A stretch of 58,779 nucleotides of DNA from contig JAIRXU010000036.1 of NCBI GenBank assembly GCA_031268095.1, forward strand, positions 1 to 58,779, read 5' to 3'. Shown here piece by piece: positions 7,716 through 15,627 of the stretch. Numbering within the stretch: the stretch's first letter is position 1; every line of letters begins with the position of its first letter. Both the position numbers and the translations under genes were made by a program. A model generated the notes under the pieces. That model ran no database searches and was not told where the DNA came from. It worked only from the letters and a program-made list of their open reading frames with translations. Source of the stretch: Oscillospiraceae bacterium. GTDB lineage: Bacteria; Bacillota; Clostridia; Oscillospirales; Acutalibacteraceae.

Positions 7716-9862
7716 AATTTCCTCCGTCCGATGGGGATTTTTTCTAATTCTGCCGTTTCCGCCGCGTAGCAGCTGCGCGAGGCGTTCAGGATTTCCAAGT
7801 ATTCAGCCTCAACCTGTTCGGCGGTTTGCCCATATGCTGCCATACTCTGGGCGCGGAGGTCAACGATGTCGCGGGACTTTGGCGGGGGCGGCAAGGTTTG
7901 CCCCGACACCCAGCCTGTGGCTTTGCCGCCCGACTGAAAGCTGCTGTAAATCTGGTAGCGCGGCAGCAGCATAAAGTCCACGTTTTCCAAGTCCTTCGCC
8001 ATCGCCGCCATCGCGTTGGCGTCCTCGCCGCCGTTGAGTCCGAAGATAATTTTGTTTCTCGCGTTGGCATCCACGCCGGAGCGAATGTCCGGCGGCAACT
8101 GCGCCCGATACTGGTGCGCCATTGTGAGCGCCACGCCCAAGCCGCGTGCCTGCGCCAGCGCGTCGGACAGACTGGTCGGCAGGGATAAATAGTCCTGCAA
8201 CTCGTCGATGAACACGCCGATCATCGGACGCTGTTCTTTCGGCAGGTTCGCCCGCGACAGCGCCAGCGTCCACGTCATACCGATGATGAGCGAACCCAGC
8301 AGCCGCGCGCTTTCCGCGCCAATAATGCCTTTGTTGAGCGGCACTAACACGATCTTGTTTTTGGCGAACAGGTCGGTCAGCATAAACTTGGGCTGGCTTT
8401 GCCCCAACACATTGCGTAGCCCCGGGCGCAGCATAAACTGGCGGATTTTGTTTAGCACGGGCGCGATTTCCATCCGCCGCTCGCTGTCCTTCATCGCCTC
8501 GAACCCCGTCCAGTATGGCTCCAAGCCGATTTTATCCTGAATATTTGACGTTACTTTTTGGCGAAAGTCGTCGTTGGTAAGCAGCGCGGGCAGCCACAGC
8601 AGCGACGCACCCTCGCTCTGCGCCAGTGTTAACAGCGCTGCGGTCATTACGTCGGCGCTGCGAATGCCCCAGTTTTCTGAAAATACTTCCTTGAACACCG
8701 CCAGCACCGCGTCGGCGATCAGGTTCGGATTGCCGTAATCCTTGAAGGCAAACGGATTGAAGCCCACGGGACAGGGGTCGCTGGGGTCGATCACTACCAC
8801 GTCTTTGTCCCTGTCAGCGGGAATCCGCGCCAGCACGTCGTTCACTAAATCGGTTTTGGGGTCGATCACCAGCACGCCGCGCCCCGCCTTGATGTCCGCC
8901 AGAATGAGATGGAGCATCACGTTGGATTTGCCCACGCCTGTCGGACCGAGGACGATGGTATGTTCCAGCGCGTCGGTTGGCGCAATGCTGAGGTTGGTGT
9001 TGGTGAGGCTGCGGGCGAAGCAGCGACCATCGGCGGGCTCGCGATACCACTGCGGCGCAGGCAGAGCTTTGGGGTGAATGCCCGCAATGCCAATAAAATC
9101 TGTTTTGCCAGCGGGCAGCAGCAGAAAATTCGCCAGTTCTTTCACAGACAATCTGAGCGGAAAATGCCAAGGGGTATAGGCGTTGTTCAGGTGTTCGGTT
9201 TTTTCATTCACAGTGGTGATGCGCACGCCGACCGACTCGACAATGCGCAGCGCGGACAGAATATTGTGAAACACGTAACCTTTCGCGCTGTCGCTGATGC
9301 CCAGCCGCATCACCGCGCAAAAGCCGTGCTGCGCCGCTTTGCCGCGAATGCTCGCCATACTTTCGGAGGAAGCTTCGGGAACATTGTCCGTGACGAAGTC
9401 AAACCAAGTGGCGTGTGGGTCGGCGATTTTGGACGGCGAGCGGCGCGGCGCATAGGACGCGCCCAGCACGATTTGCAGCACCGCCTCGACATTTTGGGGC
9501 AAACCTGTCATTGCCGCCAAGCCTGATCGGATAACGGATAAAGTGGTATCGGTTTTGAGGGATAAAGCGGGTTTGGAGATTTTCAGGCGCTTGGCCGCAG
9601 TCATTGGTGCGCGGTCAGTTTCATTTAGCGCGGTAAAGCGCACTTTGCCGTTGACACGAAAGATGTCGTGAATTTTGTGGCTATAACAGGCAAAAGTGCC
9701 CAGAAAAAAGCGCACATTCCCCTTGCTGCCCCTGATCTCCCAAACCACCGCGCCGCGCGGGGCGGTTGCCGCCAAATTGGTCAGCAGGTCATAGACTGCG
9801 TCCAGCTCGAACGGTCGCTGCCAAAACACCTCATACCAGCACAAATTCTGATTCCGTTTCAT
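7712..9862 (-). CDS. Coupling-protein type conjugation ATPase (TraG/VirD4-HerA-like)
   Basis: This 716-residue AAA-type ATPase would bring DNA to, or pump it through, a transfer channel. Walker A is GPTGVGKS at residues 306-313 and Walker B lies at about 547-555 (IGVFIDELQ), followed by LAQARGLGVALTMAHQY, a typical motif after Walker B in type IV coupling proteins. The first ~280 residues are a mixed domain without clear membrane segments, so it would need a partner for membrane attachment; the 64-residue two-TM protein encoded immediately upstream is a candidate. The start follows an AGGGGG site. It is more like the soluble coupling proteins paired with replication-relaxation proteins than like VirB4. 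Confidence 0.8.
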   Translation of the reverse strand: MKRNQNLCWYEVFWQRPFELDAVYDLLTNLAATAPRGAVVWEIRGSKGNVRFFLGTFACYSHKIHDIFRVNGKVRFTALNETDRAPMTAAKRLKISKPALSLKTDTTLSVIRSGLAAMTGLPQNVEAVLQIVLGASYAPRRSPSKIADPHATWFDFVTDNVPEASSESMASIRGKAAQHGFCAVMRLGISDSAKGYVFHNILSALRIVESVGVRITTVNEKTEHLNNAYTPWHFPLRLSVKELANFLLLPAGKTDFIGIAGIHPKALPAPQWYREPADGRCFARSLTNTNLSIAPTDALEHTIVLGPTGVGKSNVMLHLILADIKAGRGVLVIDPKTDLVNDVLARIPADRDKDVVVIDPSDPCPVGFNPFAFKDYGNPNLIADAVLAVFKEVFSENWGIRSADVMTAALLTLAQSEGASLLWLPALLTNDDFRQKVTSNIQDKIGLEPYWTGFEAMKDSERRMEIAPVLNKIRQFMLRPGLRNVLGQSQPKFMLTDLFAKNKIVLVPLNKGIIGAESARLLGSLIIGMTWTLALSRANLPKEQRPMIGVFIDELQDYLSLPTSLSDALAQARGLGVALTMAHQYRAQLPPDIRSGVDANARNKIIFGLNGGEDANAMAAMAKDLENVDFMLLPRYQIYSSFQSGGKATGWVSGQTLPPPPKSRDIVDLRAQSMAAYGQTAEQVEAEYLEILNASRSCYAAETAELEKIPIGRRKL

Positions 9863-9872
9863 CGTGCGCCCC

Positions 9873-10067
9873 CTAATATTCGCCGCGATGGGCTTTCCAC
9901 CACCGCCAGCCGAACACGCCCGCCGCGATAATGACCGCCAGAATCAGCAGCACCCACCAAATTTTGGAGAGGTAGCAGACCGCCAGCCGGAACAGCCACA
10001 TCGCCAGCGCGAGGATGGCGGCGATCTGTAACACAGTCAGCATCGCTTTTTTGACGTTCTCGCCCAA
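9873..10067 (-). CDS. Small two-TM membrane protein
   Basis: The 64-residue frame uses a TTG start directly after the stop of the methyltransferase, with GGGGTGA upstream. It contains two hydrophobic segments (about residues 9-31 and 35-54) and ends in a basic tail. It is followed after 10 bases by the coupling ATPase, so it probably serves as that ATPase's membrane anchor or as a small channel subunit. No family recognised. An internal ATG eight codons later is an alternative start. Confidence 0.5.
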   Translation of the reverse strand: MGENVKKAMLTVLQIAAILALAMWLFRLAVCYLSKIWWVLLILAVIIAAGVFGWRWWKAHRGEY

Positions 10068-10628
10068 TCACTTCACCCCCTTTGTTTGGTCGCTCGGCAC
10101 GGGATAACCGGGGATGACAATGTCGCTGTCGATTTCGTTACCCCAGCAGTCCCAATTCGGCTGGCGGCGGCGGGCGAACAGTTCCAGATAAGGCGCGGGC
10201 GACACGCGCTCAATGATGGCGTATTGCTCTTCGGGCTTGTGGCTGTGTTCCTGCAAGGGGAAAAATCCCCACGTGCCTTGCCCCTTAAAATTCACAGGGG
10301 CATTGCCGCGCGTGCCGAGCAGGATGTGTTCGGTAGCGTTGCGCAGGTAGTTTCCCAAGGTAAAGCGCGGCTTGACCCAAGTGAAAATGCTGCGCGGCGT
10401 AAAGCCCCAGGCTTCCAAAACATCGAAACCCGCGCGCAGCGTGCCATTGGTCACCCAGAGCCAGCAGTGGGCGTTTTCCTCGCATAAATCCGCGATGGGC
10501 ATTGCCTTGATCTGGTCGAGGGTCATCAGGTCATATTTGTGAATCGCGCCGTAAGTACCTTTTTGCAGCACATCCCACGGCGGGTCAGCCAGAATTGTCT
10601 TATATTTTTTGTTGCTATTGTTTTGCAT
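10068..10628 (-). CDS. MT-A70 family DNA N6-adenine methyltransferase
   Basis: This 186-residue protein carries the catalytic DPPW motif at residues 15-18 and the conserved ALRAGFDVLEAWGF-like, WVKP and GTRG segments of MT-A70 enzymes. It would methylate adenine N6, most likely in DNA, using S-adenosylmethionine. The start follows AAGGAGG. No partner restriction enzyme is visible, so it is an orphan methylase; protection of the element from host restriction after transfer is the usual explanation. It appears to be co-transcribed with the transfer genes. Confidence 0.88.
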   Translation of the reverse strand: MQNNSNKKYKTILADPPWDVLQKGTYGAIHKYDLMTLDQIKAMPIADLCEENAHCWLWVTNGTLRAGFDVLEAWGFTPRSIFTWVKPRFTLGNYLRNATEHILLGTRGNAPVNFKGQGTWGFFPLQEHSHKPEEQYAIIERVSPAPYLELFARRRQPNWDCWGNEIDSDIVIPGYPVPSDQTKGVK

Positions 10629-10809
10629 AAGCGCCTCCTTTTGTTAAATGATTTCGCCCTTCGGCTGCGGCTGGTTATACAGCATCCAAAGCGTTGTGGC
10701 AAGGATTTTTGCGGTGCACTTTTACAGCGACGCGACAGCCTGTTACAGGGGTGCAAGTGTCGAATTCGCACATATATGCGGGGCGTTGTCAAGAGGATAA
10801 AGAAAAGCA

Positions 10810-12003
10810 TTATGACGGGTGAAGAATATCTTTCGCCCCCTGACTCGCAGCGTCCATCAATACCACCTTGCGGTTTTGCGCTGCCAAGGCTTCAATCCAA
10901 TTGCCATTTGTGTCAGTGTCGGGAATGTGCCAGGGATCATCAAAGCCTAAACCCATTGTCACAATTTGCCGCTTTGGCACACCCAACGAAATGAGCGTGT
11001 CGCGGACGGCGACGGCGCGGTCATTGGACAGTTTGAGACATCGCTCTCTGTTGCCCGTTGCCGTAGTGCCGATGAGCAGCGCGGTAAACTGCGGATACGC
11101 TACCATATATTCCGCTGCTGGGCGCAGTGCCGTCATAGCGGCAGCTGGATCAATATAGTTCGCCGTTTCCGCGATGAATCGCATTTGCTGTTCGGTGAAA
11201 ATGGTCGCTTTGGTCGGGTCGAACAGCAGCGTGGTTTCGGGCGGCAACGGCACAGTGGAAATGGCGGGATAGTCCGCCGGGTCGTTGGCTCGTGGCACAG
11301 CGGGCATCTTGGAAAACTCCACTGTACCGCCTTTTTTCTCAATGATAGCCGTCCAAATTTGCTTCAGCTGATTCACTTGACCGTGCGACAGCGGCGCTTG
11401 GGGTTGCGCCACATCGCCCAACTGAAACCACTTGACCGTGATGCCCGTAAAGTCGGGCAGCGCGCCCTGTTCATCCAAAAAGTCGGCAATGACGGCAGGG
11501 TCGGCGCTCAGCAGATTGCCCCGAAAATCCAGTTTGCCCTTGGTGGACAGCCCCGTGTCGATCACAATGACCTCGCGCGTTTGGCAATCGGGGGCGGCAT
11601 CAAACGAATCGACTGCTGTCCAGAGGGCTTCGAGGGTATCCAGTTCAGGCTGTTCGGCTTTGACCCCCGTCAGGTTTGCTAAAATCTTCGCCGCCCGCTG
11701 CCGCGCGTCGTTTTGCAACTTTTGAGGGTCGGCGTTGCGATACTGCGCGGGGACGGCGTATATATCCGCACTGACCAATTCAGGCTGACCGTCGCAGCGG
11801 ACGACGGAAATGTACCCGTTGGCGGCGGCGCTGGCTACGGCTGACACCAAATCGGGGTTGCTGAGATTCAGGGCGTAACTGTTACCGTGGTCGCCCAACA
11901 CGATGGAGACGGCAGCTTCCGCTGGTAATGGGGTGTCGCCGCAGCCAGTCAGGCACAGAACGCAAAGCAGTGCGGCAAACAAGATAGTGATCATCTTTTT
12001 CAT
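10810..12003 (-). CDS. Lipoprotein with C-terminal OmpA-like domain
   Basis: The 397-residue protein starts with a lipoprotein signal peptide (lipobox LTGC, Cys21). The last ~110 residues read like an OmpA/MotB peptidoglycan-binding domain: an FTALLIGTTAT strand, then LSNDRAVAVRDTLISLGV and a final NRKVVLMD. The first 280 residues are unassigned. It would be anchored on the outer face of the membrane and bind cell wall. The start overlaps the end of the membrane-protein gene upstream, so the two are probably partners in the transfer apparatus. OmpA-like lipoproteins are uncommon in element transfer modules of Gram-positive bacteria. Confidence 0.7.
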   Translation of the reverse strand: MKKMITILFAALLCVLCLTGCGDTPLPAEAAVSIVLGDHGNSYALNLSNPDLVSAVASAAANGYISVVRCDGQPELVSADIYAVPAQYRNADPQKLQNDARQRAAKILANLTGVKAEQPELDTLEALWTAVDSFDAAPDCQTREVIVIDTGLSTKGKLDFRGNLLSADPAVIADFLDEQGALPDFTGITVKWFQLGDVAQPQAPLSHGQVNQLKQIWTAIIEKKGGTVEFSKMPAVPRANDPADYPAISTVPLPPETTLLFDPTKATIFTEQQMRFIAETANYIDPAAAMTALRPAAEYMVAYPQFTALLIGTTATGNRERCLKLSNDRAVAVRDTLISLGVPKRQIVTMGLGFDDPWHIPDTDTNGNWIEALAAQNRKVVLMDAASQGAKDILHPS

Positions 12004-12845
12004 ACGGCAGCATCCTCCCCGTAGTTGGATTTGAGGGCATAATCCACCTCGTAGCTGGTTGCGCCAGGCGAAGCGAGATGTTCGGAAATCCGCTGGCGGC
12101 AGTAGTCGAAGTATTCATCGCGCTGGCTGCGAATCATGGACAGCGCCGCATTGTATTTCGCGTCATCGTCCGTCTGCATGCGCTCCAAATAATTGCCGTC
12201 GGAGTCATATTCGGACAATACAGCTTCCAACTGGTCAATGTGCTGGATTAGGTCGATGTGGGCTTTCTCCAACTTCTTGCGTTCGTGATTGAGCGGATTG
12301 CTCATGGTGTACGTCGCAGCGAAGGCGATCAGGGAAGTCAGGATCGGCAGAATCGCGAAGAAAATGGCGTAGTATAGGGGCTTTGAGGAGTCGCCCGTTT
12401 GTACCGCGCCGCCGCCAATGACCGAAGTGGTCAGGTTGGACAAATCGGGGAACGCCTCATTCCGCGTGACAATCCGCAGCATGATATTGATCACCGCGCC
12501 CACAACGAAGGCAACCAACGGGATAACGATCGAAATAGTTTCCACATTGTAACCGCAGGCGCGCTTTTTCAGGCTGTAGCTGAGATAAATGGGCGCGACC
12601 TCCATCACCAATACCATGCCAATGATGCAAATGTAGCGCAAAAACACGTTGTCGTACAAAAACGCCGCGAACAGCGAGGACATGCTGGCGAAGTCGGCGA
12701 CCATGCACGCAATAACGATCAGCATCAGCACCCAGGTGTGATTCCAGACGCTGTCGGGCTTGTATTTGTCGCGGTGCAGTTTGTCGAGGGGCTGGAAGTT
12801 CAGGTTGCCGTCTTTGTCTATGCGGTAAAGTTGTTTGTCTTTCAT
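12000..12845 (-). CDS. Polytopic membrane protein with cytoplasmic helical tail
   Basis: The 281-residue protein has a soluble N-terminus of ~35 residues, then hydrophobic segments around 37-63, 67-88, 103-125 and 158-180, and a charged C-terminal helical region of about 95 residues. I recognise no family. The start follows GGGAGGATCGAC and the stop overlaps the lipoprotein gene. Its place between the lipoprotein and two helical soluble proteins suggests the membrane core of an unrecognised transfer complex. Confidence 0.55.
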   Translation of the reverse strand: MKDKQLYRIDKDGNLNFQPLDKLHRDKYKPDSVWNHTWVLMLIVIACMVADFASMSSLFAAFLYDNVFLRYICIIGMVLVMEVAPIYLSYSLKKRACGYNVETISIVIPLVAFVVGAVINIMLRIVTRNEAFPDLSNLTTSVIGGGAVQTGDSSKPLYYAIFFAILPILTSLIAFAATYTMSNPLNHERKKLEKAHIDLIQHIDQLEAVLSEYDSDGNYLERMQTDDDAKYNAALSMIRSQRDEYFDYCRQRISEHLASPGATSYEVDYALKSNYGEDAAV

Positions 12846-12857
12846 GTCGATCCTCCC

Positions 12858-13268
12858 TTAAAATTTGGCGACTTTACAGCGCCGTTCGATCAGTTCCAGT
12901 TCTTCCGCGTTTTGCGCCAACGCTGCCCGCAAGGTTTCCAACTGGCGCTCAAAAGCCTGTTGATCGCCGCTGCGGCGGTTGTCGAAGCCCTTGATCTTGT
13001 CCGTGTGCTCAATGCGCTGCTGTTCCAGATGCTGCTCTGCTTTTGCCGCCATATCAGCGATCAGGGGATCGACCGCGTCTTTGTTGCCTTCATCCAGAGC
13101 GCTTCCGGCGGCGAACAGTTTGTCGAGATAGCCATCGAGCGTGGGCTGAAACTGCAAAAACGGGTCATAGCTGGTGTAGTCCACGGGCGTGTAGCCCGCG
13201 AAGGGGGCGCGCTGCTTGAAGTCGGTGGTCAGTTGCTTATCTGCGGCTGGTTTTTTTCTTGGAAACAT
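12858..13268 (-). CDS. Charged coiled-coil hypothetical protein
   Basis: The ATG at 13268 with GGAGG upstream gives 136 residues. The N-terminus is basic (MFPRKKPAADK); the C-terminal 60 residues are predicted coiled coil (QQAFERQLETLRAALAQNAE). No family recognised. The gene starts inside the end of the upstream gene (32-base overlap) and ends 12 bases before the membrane-protein gene, so it belongs to the same operon. Confidence 0.5.
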   Translation of the reverse strand: MFPRKKPAADKQLTTDFKQRAPFAGYTPVDYTSYDPFLQFQPTLDGYLDKLFAAGSALDEGNKDAVDPLIADMAAKAEQHLEQQRIEHTDKIKGFDNRRSGDQQAFERQLETLRAALAQNAEELELIERRCKVAKF

Positions 13269-14037
13269 AATGTACCTCCGTTCTTTGGTGGGCGGCGGGC
13301 GCAAATTGCCCGCGCGCTAAAATTCGGGCGGCTTCGGCTTTGACTTGTTGGTTTTGATGGAAATATTCCGTTTCGGCATTGCTTTCAAACGTGACTTCTG
13401 GGTTGGGCGGGATCTGGTCGTAATACGGGTGGGTTTTCAATGCGCCCTGCCAATACGCCGTGATGCGCTTTTGGACGGTGCTGGCGGCGCGTTCGCACAG
13501 CAGCGACGTGGTTTTCTCTGCCGATTGCACGGTGCTGTACAGTTCCGACAGGCGGCGGCAGGCTTGTTCCAGCGTGGCTTCGGCGTGATTGACTTTGCTG
13601 AAGTAAGCCGCGTGTTCATGCTCATATTCCCGTTGGCGGCGGGTGCGAATGAGTTTTTCTGACAATTGTTCCTCGCCGCTTTGGCGCTCTGTCAGGTCAG
13701 GCGGCGGCGGAGCGTTGCGCCGCAAGGTAACCAAGTTTTCTTCGGTGCGGCGGATTTCCTGACACAGGCGGTCGATTTCGCGGTGCGTTGGCTCGTGCTT
13801 TTCCTGCAACGCGCCCCAAGTGAAAACACAGAACTCGTCGTAGGCGTCGACTTCCTTTTGTAGCAGCGGCGAAGTCCATATTCCGTTTTCGTCCTGTTTG
13901 GGTAAGGCGTGATGTCCGTCGCGCTGACCTGCTTTGTTGAGTTTTCTGGCTTCGGCGGGAGATAACTGGTCGGGTGCGTTGCTGGACGGCGGCGGTTTTC
14001 GCCGTGCTGGGGCGGTTGTTGGTTTTTTGGGGTTCAT
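13237..14037 (-). CDS. Helical hypothetical protein (266 aa)
   Basis: A Pro- and basic-rich N-terminus (about 30 residues) is followed by a mainly helical, charged body with coiled-coil character at residues 80-180 and a basic tail ending KKKTSRR. The start follows AAAAAGGAG. The basic ends could bind DNA. No family recognised. It is the second gene of the transfer-module operon after the sigma-like gene. Confidence 0.5.
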   Translation of the reverse strand: MNPKKPTTAPARRKPPPSSNAPDQLSPAEARKLNKAGQRDGHHALPKQDENGIWTSPLLQKEVDAYDEFCVFTWGALQEKHEPTHREIDRLCQEIRRTEENLVTLRRNAPPPPDLTERQSGEEQLSEKLIRTRRQREYEHEHAAYFSKVNHAEATLEQACRRLSELYSTVQSAEKTTSLLCERAASTVQKRITAYWQGALKTHPYYDQIPPNPEVTFESNAETEYFHQNQQVKAEAARILARGQFAPAAHQRTEVHYVSKKKTSRR

Positions 14038-14120
14038 AGGCTGTCTCCTTTTTGGGATTTGAGAGAAATTCCGCTGACGTTTTCCCCTCTAATAAGCCGT
14101 CAGCGGAGTGCACCACTTTG

Positions 14121-14612
14121 TTAACTGCCCGAGCAAATTTTTTCTAAGCGAGTTTTAATGCGGTTCAAGCGCTGCGTAACAGCGGCACGGGAAACGCCTA
14201 TTTTTGCTGCTGTTTCCGCGCGCGTCAAGCCGTCCGCCACCAGACAGGACAAAAAGTCATGGTCTGCCAGCGGAAGTGCTTTGATCTTCGCGGAAAGTTC
14301 TGGCGTGTCCAAATCCTCAATCCAATCTAACCGCCCCCAGTCGCAAATCTCTGGTTGCAGGGTGCTGAGATGTTCCAACTGGCTGTGGATTAGCGGCGAG
14401 TTGCCGTCATCAGCCAAATCGCCATCGCCGAAACAGCATTCCAGCGACTGGTGATGTATGGCGTAGATGCGCTCGCGCTTCAATTCCTCCCAGTCAAAAT
14501 CCCGCATTGTTTGAATGTCGGCTTCGCTCATGCCCGCCTCGGCATACTCGCGGCAGAGTCTGTCCCACTTTGCCTTGAATTTCCTGCATTCTGATCCGTA
14601 GTTGTAACCCAT
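14121..14612 (-). CDS. Sigma-like helix-turn-helix protein
   Basis: This 163-residue protein opens MGYNYGSECRKFKAKWDRLCREY and ends with a sigma region 4-like helix-turn-helix (FLSCLVADGLTRAETAAKIGVSRAAV, then TQRLNRIKTRLEK). The layout matches a family common in firmicute transposons, in which an N-terminal helical region precedes the DNA-binding end. No region 2 is visible, so it is more likely a regulator than a full sigma factor. It lies upstream of, and in the same direction as, the transfer genes and may control them. The start follows AAAGGAG. Confidence 0.7.
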   Translation of the reverse strand: MGYNYGSECRKFKAKWDRLCREYAEAGMSEADIQTMRDFDWEELKRERIYAIHHQSLECCFGDGDLADDGNSPLIHSQLEHLSTLQPEICDWGRLDWIEDLDTPELSAKIKALPLADHDFLSCLVADGLTRAETAAKIGVSRAAVTQRLNRIKTRLEKICSGS

Positions 14613-14647
14613 GATGATCGCTCCTTTGGTTTCAGATTTTATCGAAA

Positions 14648-14746
14648 CCGCGAGAGCCGTCGGGATAACTGTTCGCGAAACAAAAAGACGGCAGGCAGGA
14701 ACACCTCGTTCGAGGCGCTCCGCACTGCCGTCTGGCGGTCTCGCGG
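14648..14746 (-). terminator. Terminator hairpin nested in a longer RNA fold
   Basis: On the minus strand GACGGCAG (14732-14725) pairs with CTGCCGTC and is followed by TTTTT (14686-14682), a standard intrinsic terminator with an inner GAGG/CCTC stem. An outer 8-base stem, CCGCGAGA (14648-14655 on the plus strand) with TCTCGCGG (14739-14746), encloses it. A further GCCGTC at 14656-14661 could compete for the terminator stem. It lies between the 53-residue gene and the sigma-like gene, so it may simply end the former or may attenuate the latter. Confidence 0.65.
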
Positions 14747-14804
14747 GCTTCTTATGTTAGTTCGTTGGGGTGGATAGTAGTGCATCGGGGGTTGCGCTAA
14801 GTGG

Positions 14805-14966
14805 TTATGCGGCAAGCGATTTGCTGCGGGCGTGGGAGATGTGCAATTTGCCGTCGGGTGTCCATTGGATGCGCGTCAGGCAGCCCTTGCTGTAAATCTC
14901 GATGACGCGGGCGATTTCGTCGATGCGGCAGACCAAGCGACCGTCGCTGTTGCGGATTTCGTGCAT
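14805..14966 (-). CDS. Small conserved element protein (MHEIRN type)
   Basis: The ATG at 14966 with AGGAGG upstream gives 53 residues, beginning MHEIRNSDGRLVCRIDE and continuing VIEIYSKGCLTRIQW. Short beta-rich proteins of this pattern recur in firmicute mobile elements; I know no function. It has its own flanking promoter-like AT-rich region and a downstream terminator. Confidence 0.5.
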   Translation of the reverse strand: MHEIRNSDGRLVCRIDEIARVIEIYSKGCLTRIQWTPDGKLHISHARSKSLAA

Positions 14967-15175
14967 TGGGTTTCCTCCTGAATATTGGAAAATGTGTCTG
15001 GACAAGCGGCGTGAAATGTGATATACTATATGTAGTGCATACTGCCCACCCTTGAGTAGTGCATTGGGTGTCCCCCCGTCATCTTCATTTTACAGCGGGG
15101 AGGGGCAAAACACAATGATGTCAAATTGATATCAAAAATCTCCCCCGAAAAACCTCCTTGTGCTTGCAGCGCAGA

Positions 15176-15583
15176 TTACCTTTCGGAAAGCGTTACACCA
15201 AGTTTCCCAAGTTTTTCTCTCAACTCCGCGACCAGTCGGGGTCCCATATTGTTAAATCGAAGAATTTTCTCGTAAGTTAGTGGCAATAAATCGCCGACAG
15301 TCTGAATACCGCCTCTCTTAAGCGCATTATATAGCCTGACTGACGGATGTAAATCATCAAGGCTTATTCCCGACACGTTCGGATCATCAGGCAATGCTTC
15401 TTCTCCTTGTAATGCGGCGATCTGTGCGTCGCGCACAACCAGCAAGGCGCGCAACTCTTCGATGCTACACTGCTCATAGCTTTGAGCCGCCGCGACCGCC
15501 GCTTTGGCGAGTTCTTGTCCAACGTGCGCCGTCTGTGGGCTATCTTGTTCCGGCGTTTCGGGGGAGGATAATGATTCGTTCAT
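15176..15583 (-). CDS. RNA polymerase alpha-CTD-like protein
   Basis: The C-terminal 60 residues (LDDLHPSVRLYNALKRGGI ... LLPLTYEKILRFNNMG ... ELREKLGKLGV) match the RNA polymerase alpha-subunit C-terminal domain, a helix-hairpin-helix fold that binds DNA and activators. A hydrophilic ~75-residue linker precedes it, and no alpha N-terminal domain is present. The start is uncertain: the ATG at 15583 has no clear site, and a GTG lies upstream at 15601. It is divergent from the TPR genes. It may compete with or recruit host RNA polymerase at element promoters. Confidence 0.7.
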   Translation of the reverse strand: MNESLSSPETPEQDSPQTAHVGQELAKAAVAAAQSYEQCSIEELRALLVVRDAQIAALQGEEALPDDPNVSGISLDDLHPSVRLYNALKRGGIQTVGDLLPLTYEKILRFNNMGPRLVAELREKLGKLGVTLSER

Positions 15584-15627
15584 AGCACCATTGTAGCACA
15601 CACCAAAACGATTGAGGAGGGATTCAT

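Noticed and set aside
14100..14125. GTGCACCACTTTGTTAACTG as a further copy of the element's end repeat
   Set aside because: It shares GGTGCA and GTTAAC with the end repeats, but the spacing differs and it overlaps the stop of the sigma-like gene; the match is too short to count.
15080..15110. GC-rich hairpin (CCCCCCG with CGGGGAGG) as a terminator
   Set aside because: The pairing is imperfect around a long loop and no T run follows on either strand; it may be fortuitous.
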